Shown in pieces: positions 28,404 to 37,442 of a DNA stretch of 64,000 nt. The translations under genes were made by a program, and so were the position numbers. The DNA is from Labrenzia sp. THAF82. Lineage in GTDB: Bacteria > Pseudomonadota > Alphaproteobacteria > Rhizobiales > Stappiaceae. The notes beneath the pieces are model-generated. The model searched no databases and was not told the origin of the DNA. It was given only the letters and a program-made list of their open reading frames with translations. Location: NCBI RefSeq assembly GCF_009363435.1, contig NZ_CP045354.1:2012501-2076500 (forward strand), read 5' to 3'. Positions within the stretch are counted from its first letter, which is position 1. The number at the start of each line of letters is the position of its first letter.

Positions 28404-29285
28404 ATGGCAGACGCAGTTTTGGGCATTATCGGCGGATCCGGCATCTACGATTTGCCGGGACTAGAGAACTCGGAATGGATCAGTGTTGAAAGCCCTTGGG
28501 GACAGCCCTCCGACCAGGTTCGCGTCGGGTCCATTGAAGGCCTGAAGATTGTATTCCTTCCGCGCCACGGCCGTGGCCATGTCTATTCCCCAACCACTAT
28601 CAATTACCGCGCCAATATCGATGTAATGAAGCGCTGCGGCGTGACCGATCTGTTGTCTGTATCCGCCTGCGGCTCTCTCAAGGAAGAACATGCACCGGGA
28701 ACCTTTGTTCTGGTGGATCAATTCATCGACCGGACAATTGCCCGCGAAAAGAGCTTTTTCGGCACGGGGTGCGTTGCGCATGTTTCCATGGCCACACCCG
28801 TCAGTCCGAAGCTTGTCGAAGCCGTCGCAGCTGCTGCGGAGGCGGAGGATCTGGCTTATTCAAAGGGTGGAACTTACCTGGCGATGGAAGGACCGCAATT
28901 TTCATCGCTCGCGGAAAGTCACCTCTATCGGACCTGGGGCTGCGATGTAATCGGCATGACGAATATGCCGGAAGCAAAATTGGCCCGTGAAGCTGAGATC
29001 TGCTACGCCACCATTGCCATGGTGACGGATTTTGACAGCTGGCACCCGGACCATGGCGAGGTTGATATTCAAGCCATCATCAAGGTGCTGCACGACAATG
29101 CCGAAAACGCACAGCGCCTGGTTGCCCGCGTCGCACGGGACTTGCCGAGGCAACACCAGTCCTGTCCTGCAGGGTCGGACACTGCGCTTGAGTTTGCGTT
29201 CATGACTGCGCCGGAAAAACGAGACCCGGCACTTGTTGCCAAACTTGATGCGGTTGCAGGACGCGTTCTGAACAGGCCATCCTGA
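28404..29285 (+). CDS. mtnP: S-methyl-5'-thioadenosine phosphorylase
   Basis: The 293-residue protein opens with LGIIGGSGIYDLPGL, the phosphate-binding start of the MTAP/PNP-I family. Then come FLPRHGRGHVYSPTTINYRAN, SACGSLKEEHAPG, the substrate motif TYLAMEGPQFSSLAES and GCDVIGMTNMPEAKLAREAE. It splits methylthioadenosine to adenine and 5-methylthioribose-1-phosphate. The adenine is taken by Apt, encoded next. Full length. Confidence 0.95.
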   Translation: MADAVLGIIGGSGIYDLPGLENSEWISVESPWGQPSDQVRVGSIEGLKIVFLPRHGRGHVYSPTTINYRANIDVMKRCGVTDLLSVSACGSLKEEHAPGTFVLVDQFIDRTIAREKSFFGTGCVAHVSMATPVSPKLVEAVAAAAEAEDLAYSKGGTYLAMEGPQFSSLAESHLYRTWGCDVIGMTNMPEAKLAREAEICYATIAMVTDFDSWHPDHGEVDIQAIIKVLHDNAENAQRLVARVARDLPRQHQSCPAGSDTALEFAFMTAPEKRDPALVAKLDAVAGRVLNRPS

Positions 29286-29389
29286 ACGAAACAACACGTT
29301 TTGATCTAATTGAATTTGCTTCGAACGGTCCGACAATCTTGTTATAAGCACCGGTCGGAGAGGAACAGCCAGCGAAAGAAAGTGAATAG

Positions 29390-29938
29390 ATGACCGACCA
29401 GACAATCCAGGATGAACTGATCGGAGCGATCCGGACGATCAAGGATTATCCGACCGATGGAATTCTGTTTCGCGACATCACGACGCTTCTTGGGAATGCA
29501 CGGGCATTTCGGCGTGCCGTCGACGCACTGGTTCAACCCTGGGCGGGATCGAAGGTCGAACAGGTTGCCGGCATTGAGGCTCGTGGCTTCATTCTTGGCG
29601 GTGCCGTTGCCCACCAGCTTTCTGCGGGTTTTGTGCCGATCCGTAAAAAAGGCAAGCTGCCGCACGAGACCGTGCGCATCGCCTACTCACTGGAATACGG
29701 CCTCGACGAAATGGAAATGCACAAAGATGCCATCAGTGCAGGTGACCGTGTGATTGTCGTCGATGATCTGATTGCAACCGGCGGAACTGCCGAAGCTGCC
29801 TGTAAGCTGTTGCGTTCGATGGGTGCCAATATCGAAGCTGCCTGTTTCATTGTGGACCTGCCGGATCTCGGTGGTCGCAAGAAACTGGAAGCCATGAATG
29901 TCCCGGTCCGGACCCTGGTGGAATTTCCAGGTCACTGA
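29390..29938 (+). CDS. apt: adenine phosphoribosyltransferase
   Basis: The 182-residue protein has the Apt pattern: [38 protein letters not shown], the flexible loop [11 protein letters not shown] and the PRPP-binding [17 protein letters not shown]. It joins adenine to PRPP to give AMP. Following mtnP by 104 nt, it completes the recycling of adenine from methylthioadenosine; the ribose part would be handled elsewhere. Confidence 0.96.
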   Translation: MTDQTIQDELIGAIRTIKDYPTDGILFRDITTLLGNARAFRRAVDALVQPWAGSKVEQVAGIEARGFILGGAVAHQLSAGFVPIRKKGKLPHETVRIAYSLEYGLDEMEMHKDAISAGDRVIVVDDLIATGGTAEAACKLLRSMGANIEAACFIVDLPDLGGRKKLEAMNVPVRTLVEFPGH

Positions 29939-29944
29939 CTTGCC

Positions 29945-30607
29945 ATGTCGGGAGGTTCCGTGGGCGAAGACGAAAAACCGGACTTTTCGGAGAGGTTCCG
30001 CCAGGACTTCGAAACGCTTCTGAAATGGCGGCGCGATGTACGCCGCTTCCGAACGGACCCGTTGCCGACCGGTCTGCTGGATCATCTGCTGCATTTGGCC
30101 GATCTTGCACCCTCAGTCGGCAACAGTCAGCCCTGGCGGATCGTGATTGTTGAAAGCCCGGACAAACGGTCTGAAGTGACTGCGTGTTTTGAGGCGGAAA
30201 ACGAAACGGCAGCAAATACTTATGACGACAACAAGGCTGCGCTTTACCGTCAGCTCAAGTTGTCCGGGCTGAAAGAGGCACCTGTCCACCTGGCCGTCTT
30301 TAGTGACGAAGACCCCGCACAGGGACATGGCCTTGGCCGCATGACGATGCCGGAGACGCTTGCCTATTCCACGGTCAGCATGATCCACACCTTTTGGCTG
30401 GCGGCGCGGGCCGAAGGAGTTGGCGTGGGCTGGGTGTCTATTCTTGATCCGGCTGCAGTCTCCGAAATTCTTCAGGTTGACGAGAGCTGGCGGCTCGTGG
30501 CTTATCTATGCGTCGGTTTTCCGGAAGAAGAACACATCGATCCGGAATTGGAGCGTGTGCGATGGCAATCGCGCAGTCCGTTGGAGACACGGTTGTTTCG
30601 CCGTTAG
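29945..30607 (+). CDS. bluB: 5,6-dimethylbenzimidazole synthase
   Basis: The protein (220 residues) matches BluB: FETLLKWRRDVRRFRTDPLP, LADLAPSVGNSQPWRIV, and AARAEGVGVGWVSILDPA. BluB turns reduced FMN and O2 into dimethylbenzimidazole, the lower ligand of vitamin B12. It starts 6 nt after apt. The ATG at 29945 lacks a Shine-Dalgarno; a GTG at 29960 has GGGAGG 4 nt upstream and may be the true start. No other cobalamin gene is in the window and no cobalamin riboswitch is seen. Confidence 0.92.
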   Translation: MSGGSVGEDEKPDFSERFRQDFETLLKWRRDVRRFRTDPLPTGLLDHLLHLADLAPSVGNSQPWRIVIVESPDKRSEVTACFEAENETAANTYDDNKAALYRQLKLSGLKEAPVHLAVFSDEDPAQGHGLGRMTMPETLAYSTVSMIHTFWLAARAEGVGVGWVSILDPAAVSEILQVDESWRLVAYLCVGFPEEEHIDPELERVRWQSRSPLETRLFRR

Positions 30608-30621
30608 GAGATGAATCCCAG

Positions 30622-31101
30622 ATGCCTGTGATTATTCGTGCGACCGAAGAGAGTGACCACGCCGACGTCCACCAGTTGTTGATGGATCGCTGGACTGCTC
30701 CTGAAATCATGCTCGACAATGAAATGGTCGATGCATCACGACTGCCGGGATACGTCGCCTACGACGGTGAAGAGCTTGTCGGCATGGTGACTCTGATCAA
30801 GCGAGCTGACGAGTGGGAAATCCTGACACTCGACTCCCTCAACCGTTGGGGCGGGGTCGGTAGTCAGCTGCTGGATGCAGTGGTGACGGAAGCGCGTTCA
30901 ATCGGCATGCCACGCCTGACCGTGCGCACGTCCAACGACAATCTGGATGCTTTCCGGTTTTATCAGCGACGGGGCTTTCGGCTTGAGCGGATCGGCCAGG
31001 GCGTAATTGACCGGGAGCGTGAGCAGAAGCCCGGTATTCCGCTTCGGGGCGACTACGGGATCGAAATTCACGATGAAGTGCTGTTTGCGCGCACGCTTTG
31101 A
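30622..31101 (+). CDS. GNAT family N-acetyltransferase
   Basis: From ATG 30622 the protein has 159 residues. The acetyl-CoA loop is unusual, NRWGGVGSQLLDAVVTEA, with G-G-V-G in place of R-G-x-G. LTVRTSNDNLDAFRFYQRRGFR is the typical GNAT C-terminal strand-helix. AGGAG lies 11 nt upstream, 4 nt after the bluB stop. Upstream in-frame codons run inside bluB and are ignored. Acceptor unknown. Confidence 0.8.
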   Translation: MPVIIRATEESDHADVHQLLMDRWTAPEIMLDNEMVDASRLPGYVAYDGEELVGMVTLIKRADEWEILTLDSLNRWGGVGSQLLDAVVTEARSIGMPRLTVRTSNDNLDAFRFYQRRGFRLERIGQGVIDREREQKPGIPLRGDYGIEIHDEVLFARTL

Positions 31102-31130
31102 TGTGGGTGCCTGCTGCGCACCTGAGCCCG

Positions 31131-31628
31131 TCAGATTGAGGAAAGCGTCGCGGCCTGTCGGCGTTCGACGAAAACCGTGCCTTTGAACGAAAATACCAGT
31201 TTGTCGTCCTGATTGACGGCCAGCATATCAGAATGAATCAAGCCCCATTCCGGGCGGCTGCGGCTTTCTGTTTTGCCGGTGACGATCCGCCTGTAGCGTA
31301 GCGTGTCGTCAACAAAAACCGGCTTTATCCACTTCAGATCCTCAAATCCTGGCGACGGGCCCATTCTTGCAGGCGTCACTCCATTGGCGAGCATCTCGGC
31401 CACAAGCTCTTTGTGCCGCGCGACCCAGAGTTTCATGAACACTGAAGCCGTGTGCCAGCCGGACGCGCATAGTCGGCCGAAATGGGTCCCCGCGGCTGCT
31501 TCTTCACTCAGATGAAACGGCTGGGGGTCGTATTGCTCGGCAAAACGGATGATTTCATCTCGGGTGAAGGTGTGTTGCCCAAGCTCGAGTGCTTCACCGA
31601 TTTCGATTTCGTCGAAGGGTTTCGTCAT
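31131..31628 (-). CDS. MaoC-like hot-dog dehydratase (second of a tandem pair)
   Basis: The 165-residue protein starts MTKPFDEIEIGEALELG and has the MaoC/R-hydratase pattern: RDEIIRFAEQYDPQPFHL, the catalytic Asp-His pair in DPQPFH, and ASGWHTASVFMKL. Members hydrate enoyl-CoA or similar substrates. Its ATG shares one base with the stop of the upstream paralogue at 31628 (TGATG), which implies coupled translation and probably a heteromeric enzyme. Confidence 0.87.
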   Translation of the reverse strand: MTKPFDEIEIGEALELGQHTFTRDEIIRFAEQYDPQPFHLSEEAAAGTHFGRLCASGWHTASVFMKLWVARHKELVAEMLANGVTPARMGPSPGFEDLKWIKPVFVDDTLRYRRIVTGKTESRSRPEWGLIHSDMLAVNQDDKLVFSFKGTVFVERRQAATLSSI

Positions 31629-32083
31629 CAGGCAATGTCCCGCTTGGCAAACAGGATCGGATTTTCCCAATGAATGACTTTTGTATCGTTTTGCTTGGTC
31701 GCCGTGATCCGGAAAATAGCAATGCCGAGGTCTGGTTTGGTGCGCAAGTTCTTGGTTTCCAGAATTTCTGCACGGGCTGTCAATGTATCGCCCGGAAAGA
31801 CCGGTTGTTTCCATTGCAACTTGCTGATGCCCGGAGAGCCCCTGCCACTTGTCCTGTTGAGGAGGTTCGCGGCCAACAACCGCATGACCAGGGACCCTGT
31901 GTGCCAGCCTGAAGCCGCCAAGCCGCCCAACAGTGAAGCTTCTCCGGCGTCGTCATCCAGATGAAATGGCTGGGGGTCGAATTCTTCGGCAAACCCGATG
32001 ATTTCTTCCCGTGTGACCGTAATTGAACCGAGATCAAACGCCTGACCTGGTTGTAAATCCTCGAAATAAAGGAGATCCGTCAT
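31628..32083 (-). CDS. MaoC-like hot-dog dehydratase (first of a tandem pair)
   Basis: The 151-residue protein has the same architecture as its downstream neighbour: REEIIGFAEEFDPQPFHLDDDAG and GLAASGWHTGSLVMRLL, followed by the KLQWKQPVFPGDTL strand. The two copies are clearly paralogous but diverged. Both keep the Asp and His of the hydratase motif, so both could be active. Such overlapping pairs recur in Hyphomicrobiales, often annotated as MaoC dehydratases without a known substrate. Confidence 0.87.
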   Translation of the reverse strand: MTDLLYFEDLQPGQAFDLGSITVTREEIIGFAEEFDPQPFHLDDDAGEASLLGGLAASGWHTGSLVMRLLAANLLNRTSGRGSPGISKLQWKQPVFPGDTLTARAEILETKNLRTKPDLGIAIFRITATKQNDTKVIHWENPILFAKRDIA

Positions 32084-32156
32084 AGGTGTTTTCCGGAATC
32101 ATTCGGTCGAGCAGGTCAGGATGTATCTGGCGTCCTGAAGCCAGGCTGGACCAGGT

Positions 32157-32519
32157 TCAGTCGAAATAAATTTCATTATCGTCCAAATAGACATTGCTGG
32201 CTTCACAGATATCGATTGAAATCGGCTCGTCCAGAACTTCGCTGTCATCGTCCCCGTGCCAGCCGATCTGAAGTACCTGCTCGCAGTTGCCCGTGTCAGA
32301 ATAAAACTCAGCACGCACGTTCTCGCCCGGACCAAGGGCATCCGATAGCCAGTTGTCGCTCCAGCCACTGCCGTCATCAGTGTAGAACCCGACAACGATG
32401 TTGCCCTCGGTATTGTTGTATACTTGGAAATAGCCTTCCGAGCCGGTTCCTTGCGCCATGGCGGCTGTCCCGGTCAGACAAAGCATGCTGGCGCAGGCCA
32501 CTATCTTCAGAAAATTCAT
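32157..32519 (-). CDS. secreted acidic hypothetical protein
   Basis: The 120-residue precursor has a signal peptide with cleavage likely after AMA (residue 22). The mature part is acidic and rich in aromatic residues and Asp: FQVYNNTEGNIVVGFYTDDG, then GENVRAEFYSDTGNCEQVL, with two Cys (near residues 79 and 105) that could form a disulfide. I recall similar small proteins in alphaproteobacteria sometimes mislabelled argininosuccinate lyase; no such enzyme fold is present. Function unknown. It is a single gene with its own start signals. Confidence 0.72.
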   Translation of the reverse strand: MNFLKIVACASMLCLTGTAAMAQGTGSEGYFQVYNNTEGNIVVGFYTDDGSGWSDNWLSDALGPGENVRAEFYSDTGNCEQVLQIGWHGDDDSEVLDEPISIDICEASNVYLDDNEIYFD

Positions 32520-32625
32520 GGGCGTTCCTTCATGCTAGCCATTCCCCTTTTCCGGCGCCATCAGACGCTATCCACCGGATTCCGGCAAGTAAACCTGTTT
32601 CCGGTAGCACCGGTTGAAGGCGTGG

Positions 32626-33525
32626 TCAGGTTTTCACGTATTTCCTCCAATTGTGGTTTTCCTGGAAGCCAAGCACCTCCCGGATCTTGCGGTTGGAAAA
32701 CAGCGCTTCGTGGTCGCCGAGATCGCGACTCAGGGGAACGCTCGGGAAAAACCGTTCCAGGATTTCCGAGTTGGGAATATCGACCGAGTTGGAGTCGTTC
32801 CCCGCATTGAAGACCTGATACCCAAGGCCATCCTTTTCCAGGCAAAGGTCGACAATCTGACCGAGATCGCGCGCATCGATGTAGCAAAAAATATTGCGGC
32901 GCCGTTGCGCCGGATCCTTGAAGAAGCCGGGGAAACGATCATATTCATGCGGCTCGATGACATTGCCGATCCTCAGGGCATAAATGTCGTATCCGGAGCG
33001 ACGCTGGAAAGCACGTGCGGTTTGTTCGTTGACGACCTTGGATAGGCCATAGCTGTCCATGGGATCGACATCATAGTCTTCTTCGACGGGTAGAATTTTC
33101 GGGTCGACAACACCGTCGGCGAAGCAGACGCCATAGGTCGTTTCCGACGAAGCGATCACGATTTTCCGGATGCCCAGCTTCACCGCTGCCTCGATGACAT
33201 TGTAAGTGCCTACGGCATTGACGGCGAAAGTCTTGTTGTCCGGCTGGATCAGGATGCGCGGTACGGCGGCAAAATGTACAACGGCATCGAAGGCCGGGAC
33301 ACCATTGCCGGGTTCCAGCTCATCGAAATTGGCGTAGCTCGTCATGACATTGAACATTTCACCGGAGGAGGTGATATCGGCCGTCAGATTGTCGACACCG
33401 GGATAATCGAGCGGCGTCAGATCGACATTTACTACCCTGTGGCCTTGTTCAAGCAGATAGGGAATGACATGTTTGCCGGCTTTGCCGGAGCCGCCAGTAA
33501 ATAGGATGCGTTTCCGTGCGTTCAT
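32626..33525 (-). CDS. NAD-dependent epimerase/dehydratase (extended SDR)
   Basis: From ATG 33525 (GGAGC about 8 nt upstream) the protein has 299 residues. It has the nucleotide-binding TGGSGKAGKHV, VVHFAAVPRI, a catalytic Ser/Thr near SSETTYG and the Y-x3-K pair in SYGLSKVVNE. The fold resembles sugar-nucleotide epimerases and uronate dehydrogenases. The substrate cannot be named. The 74 open codons upstream lie in the divergent promoter region shared with the AraC-type regulator and are not used. Confidence 0.87.
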   Translation of the reverse strand: MNARKRILFTGGSGKAGKHVIPYLLEQGHRVVNVDLTPLDYPGVDNLTADITSSGEMFNVMTSYANFDELEPGNGVPAFDAVVHFAAVPRILIQPDNKTFAVNAVGTYNVIEAAVKLGIRKIVIASSETTYGVCFADGVVDPKILPVEEDYDVDPMDSYGLSKVVNEQTARAFQRRSGYDIYALRIGNVIEPHEYDRFPGFFKDPAQRRRNIFCYIDARDLGQIVDLCLEKDGLGYQVFNAGNDSNSVDIPNSEILERFFPSVPLSRDLGDHEALFSNRKIREVLGFQENHNWRKYVKT

Positions 33526-33706
33526 TGTCGACAGCTCCAGTTTGAAAGAACGGCGCTCATCATGAGCAATTTGCTCGAAGAGACCAGTCTGTCTTTCGTC
33601 TTTCCCGGGAAAATCTACGTGACCTGAGATCCCTCGGTGGATCAAATCCGCAAGATTTATCATCTGGTGCGGTGCTAGTGTCCGATCACTTTTCCAGGAC
33701 GGCCAC

Positions 33707-34606
33707 ATGACCCAGCACCAGACAACCAATCTTAGTTCGAAAGACAATGGCTATATCCGCCGCTTCACGCGAGTGATCGAATATATCTACGCCCACCTGG
33801 ATGAAGATCCGGATCTTGCGACGCTCGCGGACGTGGCGGCCCTTTCACCCTGGCACTGGCACCGTGTCTGGCAGTCCACCTACGGTGAGTCCATCGTCGC
33901 CACGGTGAAACGGCTTCGGCTGCATCGTGCGGCTGCTGATCTTTCCTACACCGACCTTCCACTTTCCAAAGTCGCCAGCCGGGCCGGGTATGGCAGTCAA
34001 GAAGCCTTCTCGCGCAGCTTCAAACAATCATATGGCCAGAGCCCGTCGGTCTACCGTGCCGAAACGGTTTTGACCAAGCTGCAACCGGTCCTCGGCGGTG
34101 CCCCAATCCCCAGCTTAAAAGGAACCAACCTCATGCATGATGTAACTATCAAATCCCTGCCTTCCGAAACGCTTGCCGTATTGCCTCACAAAGGATCCTA
34201 TCTGCAGATTGGTCAGGCTTTTGAAAAGCTGATCGGCATGCTGGTCACACGCAACCAGATCGGACAATCGGGTGCGATGAAGGCGCTCTACTATTCCGAC
34301 CCGACCCGCGTTCCGGAAGACGAACTTCGGTCAGTTGCCGGTGTTGCCGTTACAGATGGATTTGCGATGACAGCCCCGCTCGAGGCGGTGGAAACGCGCG
34401 GTGGCGACTATGCGGTTCTTCATTACAAGGGTCCCTATGCCGATATGCAAAAGGCTTATCGCTGGCTCTATGGCGAATGGCTAACGCAGTCCGGACGGGT
34501 GCCCGATGACGCGCCTTGTATGGAAGTCTATCTCAACAATCCGCGTGATACGGCCCCTGCGGATCTTCTGACCGATATCTGCCTGCCGCTCAAACCGGCC
34601 GCGTAA
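33707..34606 (+). CDS. AraC-type regulator with GyrI-like effector domain
   Basis: The 299-residue protein has an N-terminal double helix-turn-helix of the AraC/XylS family (about residues 18-115; LATLADVAALSPWHWHRVWQ, then SKVASRAGYGSQEAFSRSFK and YGQSPSVYR). A GyrI-like effector-binding domain follows (about 140-298). This order, DNA-binding first, is that of the Rob/SbmC group, which respond to hydrophobic small molecules. It is divergent from the epimerase gene, a likely target. Confidence 0.9.
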   Translation: MTQHQTTNLSSKDNGYIRRFTRVIEYIYAHLDEDPDLATLADVAALSPWHWHRVWQSTYGESIVATVKRLRLHRAAADLSYTDLPLSKVASRAGYGSQEAFSRSFKQSYGQSPSVYRAETVLTKLQPVLGGAPIPSLKGTNLMHDVTIKSLPSETLAVLPHKGSYLQIGQAFEKLIGMLVTRNQIGQSGAMKALYYSDPTRVPEDELRSVAGVAVTDGFAMTAPLEAVETRGGDYAVLHYKGPYADMQKAYRWLYGEWLTQSGRVPDDAPCMEVYLNNPRDTAPADLLTDICLPLKPAA

Positions 34607-34612
34607 AATGGA

Positions 34613-36388
34613 TCAAAGTGGCCAGAAAACCAGGATCGCGGGTATGGAAACGACCAGCACCAGCAGCTCCAGTGGCAAACCGATGCGCCAGTAGTCGCCG
34701 AAGCGATAACCGCCAGGCCCCATGATGATGGTGTTGTTCTTGTGGCCGATTGGCGTCAGGAAGGCGCAGGATGCAGCCACAGCGACCGCCATCAGGAAGG
34801 GATCCGAGTTGACACCCAAACTGCCTGCAATCTGGACAGATATCGGCGCCGCAATCAGGCAGGTGGCGACATTGTTCAGGAAATCCGACAGGGTCATGGT
34901 CACGACCATCAGCACGGCTAGCGTGATCCAGGCAGGGGCTCCCGCAGTCAGGGCAACGATACCATCGGCAATCAGTTGAGCGTTGCCTGCATTTTCAAAG
35001 GCTTGCCCAAGAGGGATCAACGAACCAAGCAGCACAATGACCTTCCATTCAACGGCGGTATAAACCTCTGAACCGCTGATCAGCCCGGTTGCAGCATATA
35101 GAACGACGCATGCAGCCAGCGCGACGGGCAGATAGGCAAGTCCGGCAACGGCAGCGGTAATAGCCAGAACAAAACCGGCGATTGCAAGCCAGGCCTTGTT
35201 GCGTTGGATCATGCCGGTCTTGCGCCCTTCCAGGGGCAAGACACCCAACCAGCTGCTGGCGTGATCGAGTCGATCTTCGGTACCGAGCATGAGGAGGACA
35301 TCTCCCGGCCGGATGATCTCGTGACGCACCCTTTTCTGAATGCGGCGTCCCTGGCGGGAAATACCGAGCAGCGTGACGCTTTGTCCATAGAGCAGGCGCA
35401 TGTCGAAGGCTGACCGACCGATGATGCGCGCATTGTCGGGTACGATGGCTTCAAGCAACGACAAGGCGCTTCCGCTCAGGCCGCCTTTGTGTCGCTCGGA
35501 GCCTGCGAATTCGAGTTTCGCTGCCCCCATGAAGGCCTCGATGGCCTTGGGATCGCCTTCCACGACGAGGAAGTCACCCGATTTGATCGGTTCGCGGCGC
35601 GCAAAGCCCCTGACACGCCTGCCGTTGCGGATCAGTCCAATGATGACCACGTCCTTGTCGTCGGCAACGGGGTAGAGATCGCCGACACTAAGTGGCTTGT
35701 CATCCGGGATGTTTCCGACTTTGAGTTCCGCCGAGTACAGGCTTTCTGCAAATCCTTCCTGCTTGGGCGGCTTTCGAAAATGGGCAGGTAGCAGACGCCA
35801 GCCAAAAAGAGCGACAAAGGCGATCCCTGTCACGGCGACCACCAGTCCGACCGGAGCGAAATCAAACATCGCAAACGGTTGACCGAGTGCATCGGAGCGG
35901 TATTCGGCTATGACAATATTTGGAGGCGTACCAATCAAGGTGATCATGCCGCCGAGGATTGTTGCGAAAGACAAGGGCATCAAGGTCAGGCCCGGCGACC
36001 GCTCACCCTTGCGGGCTGCCTCAAGATCCAGCGGCATTAAAAGCGCAAGTGCCGCCACGTTGTTGATGATGCCTGAAAGCCCTGCGCCGACAACCGACAT
36101 CAGGCCGATATGTCCGGAAAGGCTTCGCGAGGCAGATAAGAGATGTCCGGCAATTAGCTCGACAGCACCGGAATTCATAAGCCCGCGTGAAACAATCAGT
36201 ACAAGTGCGATGATGATGACGGCAGGATGACCGAAGCCGGTAAAGATTTCTCCCGACGGCACAAGACCAAGCAGCGCACCCAGAATGAGAGCTGCAAAAG
36301 CAATCAGGTCGAACCGGATGCGGCCCCAGACAAGCAGGGCAAAGACGGCACCGAACAACACAAAAAGGGCGGTTTGATCGAATGTCAC
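34613..36388 (-). CDS. SLC13-family permease with two TrkA-C domains
   Basis: From GTG 36388 (GGAG 5 nt upstream) the transporter has 591 residues. Membrane helices at both ends flank two cytosolic TrkA-C/RCK-C domains near residues 210-280 and 300-370 (DFLVVEGD; DVLLMLGTEDRL). SLC13 marks include GGMITLIGTPPNIVIAEY and FLTPIGHKNNTIIMGPGGY. The family moves sulfate, phosphate or dicarboxylates, usually with Na+. A TTG at 36421 is an alternative start. No partner gene suggests the substrate. Confidence 0.88.
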   Translation of the reverse strand: MTFDQTALFVLFGAVFALLVWGRIRFDLIAFAALILGALLGLVPSGEIFTGFGHPAVIIIALVLIVSRGLMNSGAVELIAGHLLSASRSLSGHIGLMSVVGAGLSGIINNVAALALLMPLDLEAARKGERSPGLTLMPLSFATILGGMITLIGTPPNIVIAEYRSDALGQPFAMFDFAPVGLVVAVTGIAFVALFGWRLLPAHFRKPPKQEGFAESLYSAELKVGNIPDDKPLSVGDLYPVADDKDVVIIGLIRNGRRVRGFARREPIKSGDFLVVEGDPKAIEAFMGAAKLEFAGSERHKGGLSGSALSLLEAIVPDNARIIGRSAFDMRLLYGQSVTLLGISRQGRRIQKRVRHEIIRPGDVLLMLGTEDRLDHASSWLGVLPLEGRKTGMIQRNKAWLAIAGFVLAITAAVAGLAYLPVALAACVVLYAATGLISGSEVYTAVEWKVIVLLGSLIPLGQAFENAGNAQLIADGIVALTAGAPAWITLAVLMVVTMTLSDFLNNVATCLIAAPISVQIAGSLGVNSDPFLMAVAVAASCAFLTPIGHKNNTIIMGPGGYRFGDYWRIGLPLELLVLVVSIPAILVFWPL

Positions 36389-36458
36389 GTAAGCTCCGGC
36401 GGATGCGGCCCCAATTTGCAATAGCCGGTTTTAGGACGAATTGCCGAGATTCGCCAGA

Positions 36459-36503
36459 AAAAGGCCGTCGATTGGATTTCGACCCTTCGGTCGCCGGCCT
36501 TTT
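36459..36503 (-). terminator. Rho-independent terminator downstream of the small membrane protein gene
   Basis: AAAAGGCCG (36459-36467) pairs with CGGCCTTTT (36495-36503), and an inner stem CGACC-CTTC-GGTCG fills the loop. On the minus strand the stem ends in TTTTT, fitting termination of the PepSY/73-residue transcripts before the SLC13 gene. Confidence 0.75.
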
Positions 36504-36536
36504 CGCGCGTTTTTTGGAGTTTCCGGCATGACGTCT

Positions 36537-36556
36537 GCCCGGTGCTTTGACCGGGC
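36537..36556. repeat. hairpin GCCCGGT/ACCGGGC
   Basis: Seven-base perfect dyad with a 6-nt loop between the small membrane protein stop (36586) and the terminator at 36459. It probably adds to 3'-end stability or termination. Confidence 0.5.
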
Positions 36557-36585
36557 CGTACGACACGTGACTTCAAAGCGCCGGG

Positions 36586-36807
36586 TCAGCTTGTTGCAAC
36601 CTTCTTGTCCTCACCGGGTGCAAGGGCGCTGGCAGCAAGCAGGATCGACATGGCAACGGCTCCGATGCCGATGATCGCCAGTCCCAGCGTTGCAAAAGCG
36701 GAAACCAGAAGGCCGCCGACAAGGAGACCGGCAACCCCGGCGACGGCTGCGCCACAGCGCCGAAGAGCAGTCTTGCCGGTTTCAAGGTAGGAATTCATGG
36801 TATTCAT
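36586..36807 (-). CDS. 73-residue small membrane protein
   Basis: From ATG 36807 (GGAGA 5 nt upstream) the protein has 73 residues: a basic N-terminus (MNTMNSYLETGKTALRR), then a long Ala/Gly/Leu-rich hydrophobic stretch (about residues 20-62) that could form two helices, and a charged tail. No family recognised. It lies 77 nt after the PepSY gene on the same strand and is probably co-transcribed with it. Targeting to the inner membrane is inferred. Confidence 0.65.
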   Translation of the reverse strand: MNTMNSYLETGKTALRRCGAAVAGVAGLLVGGLLVSAFATLGLAIIGIGAVAMSILLAASALAPGEDKKVATS

Positions 36808-36884
36808 ATCAGTCTCCAAAGTTAGCTTTACGGGATTGGAAATGAGCAGCGGGAAGGGACCCACTGCTCCATTTGAGGTCGAGG

Positions 36885-37238
36885 TCACCCCTTCTCTTGA
36901 GCACCGGCTTTCTTGTCTTTGCCGCCGAACCACGCATGGTCGTTGTCTTTTTCCACGGATAGAACCTCACCTGTCGCTGCGTCGATCAGCACTTCCACTT
37001 CATCTGCGTCGGTGTTGATTTCGACTTCAAAGACAGTCTTGCCGTCCTCGTTTTCCAGCGTGATTTCCTCAATTGCCCCGGGCTGTGCCGCAAGTGCGAT
37101 TTCGGAGACCTGCGCGATGGAAAGGTCGGACTGAAGCGGGGCGTCCGATGCATTTTTCTGAGCGGCAATGGCAAGGGAGGTACCCGTCAGCCCAACTGCG
37201 ATCAGGCTGGCTGCAAAAATCTTGGCGGTGGTTTTCAT
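36885..37238 (-). CDS. periplasmic PepSY-domain protein
   Basis: From ATG 37238 (AGAGGA 7 nt upstream) the 117-residue precursor has a signal peptide (about 1-24) and a single PepSY domain: SIAQVSEIALAAQPGAIEE, TVFEVEINTDADEVEVLID, TGEVLSVEKD. PepSY domains can inhibit peptidases or sense envelope state. The gene is divergent from an OmpR-type response regulator and its kinase, a common arrangement in which the regulator controls the PepSY gene. Confidence 0.85.
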   Translation of the reverse strand: MKTTAKIFAASLIAVGLTGTSLAIAAQKNASDAPLQSDLSIAQVSEIALAAQPGAIEEITLENEDGKTVFEVEINTDADEVEVLIDAATGEVLSVEKDNDHAWFGGKDKKAGAQEKG

Positions 37239-37330
37239 GTCTTCGTCCTCTTGGGTTGTCTGCGGCGGCGTCGTGCCCTCCGATGACCAAGAGATAAGCG
37301 ATGGAGTTTGCCCGCCTCTGGCGCGAAATA

Positions 37331-37342
37331 TACATTTTTGTA
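37331..37342. promoter_or_regulatory. TACA-N4-TGTA dyad in the PepSY/response-regulator gap
   Basis: TACATTTTTGTA at 37331-37342 is a perfect dyad midway between the divergent PepSY and response regulator starts. Such dyads often bind regulators. Binding by the adjacent OmpR-type protein is a guess from position. Confidence 0.35.
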
Positions 37343-37442
37343 AAGAAGCGAAATTCGGTTTCCTCATTGAGATCGAACGTTGTACGCCTTGAAAGGTAGG
37401 GCGGCATGAGGACCGTCTAAGGCCAAGGACATTGAACTAAAG

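Noticed and set aside
29286-30000. Cobalamin riboswitch ahead of bluB
   Set aside because: Only 6 nt separate apt and bluB, and no B12-box-like sequence is present before apt.
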